64,000 nucleotides of DNA, from NCBI RefSeq assembly GCF_019710575.1, contig NZ_JAHWFK010000013.1, forward strand, positions 434,001 through 498,000, in the 5' to 3' direction. Made by a program: the position numbers and the translations under genes. The DNA is from Paractinoplanes polyasparticus (GTDB lineage Bacteria; Actinomycetota; Actinomycetes; Mycobacteriales; Micromonosporaceae). The notes beneath the pieces are model-generated. The model had not been told where the DNA came from. It worked only from the letters and a program-made list of their open reading frames with translations, and did no database searches. Shown one piece after another: positions 63,361 through 64,000 of this stretch; within the stretch, counting starts at the first letter, position 1; the number at the start of each line of letters is the position of its first letter.

Positions 63361-64000
63361 GTGCACGTCGAGGACACCCTGCTCTTCATTCTGGCCGCCG
63401 TCGCAGTGATCATCGCCATGCGGTGGATCTCGGAGAAGACCGGACTGCCGGCCGCTGCTCTTCTGACGATCGCCGGCATCACGTACGCGGTGCTTCCCGG
63501 ACCGAACGTCGAGCTCGAACCTGAGCTGGTCATGACGTACTTGATTCCGCCGTTGCTCTACAGCGCGGCGCTCGACTCGTCGCTGCTCGACATCCGCCGC
63601 CACCTGCGCACCGTGATCAGCCTGTCGGTGCTGCTGGTGCTGGCGACCGCGCTGCTCATCGGCTTCGGCATCAGCTGGTGGGTGGGCGGCGCCACGCTCG
63701 CGGCCGGCATCGCGCTGGGTGCGGCCGTGGCCCCACCCGACCCGGTCGCCGCGCTGGCCGTGGGCCGCCGGGCCGGGCTGCCCGGCAAACTGATCACGCT
63801 GATCCAGGGTGAGGGCCTGCTCAACGACGCGACCGCGCTCACCATCCTCACCGTGGCGATCGCGGCCGCCGACGGCGACGGCTTCTCCTTCCCGTCCGCG
63901 ACCGGCAAGTTCTTCGTCATGGCGATCGGCGGCGTGATCGCCGGTGTGGTCGTGGCCTACGCGATCCGCTTCATGCGGCCGCTGCGGAGAGACACGCTGA
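63361..64000 (+). CDS. CPA1-type Na+/H+ antiporter, 3' end outside window
   Basis: First 213 residues of a monovalent cation/proton antiporter. Start GTG at 63361 gives VHVEDTLLFILAAVAVIIAM. Transmembrane blocks follow: LPAAALLTIAGITYAVLPG, LIPPLLYSAALDSSLLDIRR with the conserved PPLLY, VISLSVLLVLATALLIGFGI, GAAVAPPDPVAALAVGRRAG with the PPDP motif, and IQGEGLLNDATALTILTV with the family ND (EGLLNDA). The frame is open to the last base. Exchanges sodium or potassium for protons at the membrane. Confidence 0.9.
   Translation, partial: MHVEDTLLFILAAVAVIIAMRWISEKTGLPAAALLTIAGITYAVLPGPNVELEPELVMTYLIPPLLYSAALDSSLLDIRRHLRTVISLSVLLVLATALLIGFGISWWVGGATLAAGIALGAAVAPPDPVAALAVGRRAGLPGKLITLIQGEGLLNDATALTILTVAIAAADGDGFSFPSATGKFFVMAIGGVIAGVVVAYAIRFMRPLRRDTL

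Overview
The window is high-GC DNA with GTG starts, many ATGA/GTGA gene overlaps and SigE-type and ECF42-type sigma factors. It reads as a filamentous actinomycete chromosome, most likely Micromonosporaceae (Actinoplanes-like); that placement is inference from gene content, not from a marker gene.

Region 1 (1-18.5 kb) is a phage-defence-like island of six large genes in two convergent operons. The rightward operon encodes an Eco57I-type adenine methyltransferase (5' end cut by the window edge), a 2111-residue YprA/DrmA-like helicase with zinc clusters, a DUF1998-type domain and a nuclease-like tail, and a UvrD-like SF1 helicase. The leftward operon encodes a DUF6361 protein, a two-motif phospholipase D-like protein and an SNF2-type helicase. 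The parts list resembles DISARM class 1 (drmMI, drmA/B, drmC, drmD), but gene order, fusion state and the two extra genes differ.

Region 2 (18.9-24.4 kb) is the wreck of an integrative element: tyrosine integrase, excisionase, a short BTAD regulator, a 191-residue unknown, a DUF2637 transfer/spread gene killed by one nonsense and two frameshift lesions, and a replication-relaxation gene. It holds a 32-bp interrupted palindrome and a cluster of CTGTCAC repeats.

Region 3 (24.9-37.4 kb) is accessory DNA. It contains a decayed AbiEii nucleotidyltransferase beside its intact partner, a YbaB/EspC-like/WXG100-toxin/immunity operon, DUF6933, a second copy of the AbiEii partner whose downstream gene is cut off, an intact AbiEi/AbiEii pair, a SEC-C protein, a TOTE-type primase-helicase, a CcbP-like protein, tRNA-Arg(CCT), and a frameshifted IS481-family transposase directly behind the tRNA terminator.

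Region 4 (37.4-64 kb) is more ordinary chromosome: RibD/DHFR-like reductase, secreted proteins, a second EspC/WXG100 operon with its putative toxin domain on a separate gene, a SigE-family sigma factor with a membrane-anchored partner, a divergent manganese pair (Mn-catalase and MntH), an orphan two-component pair, an NAD-dependent epimerase, a secreted beta-helix glycosidase, tandem Tat-exported PHP hydrolases, an EAL-HDOD protein, an ECF42-type sigma factor with its DGPF protein, a LacI regulator, a histidine-kinase relic, ahcY behind an SAH-riboswitch-like leader, and the start of a Na+/H+ antiporter.
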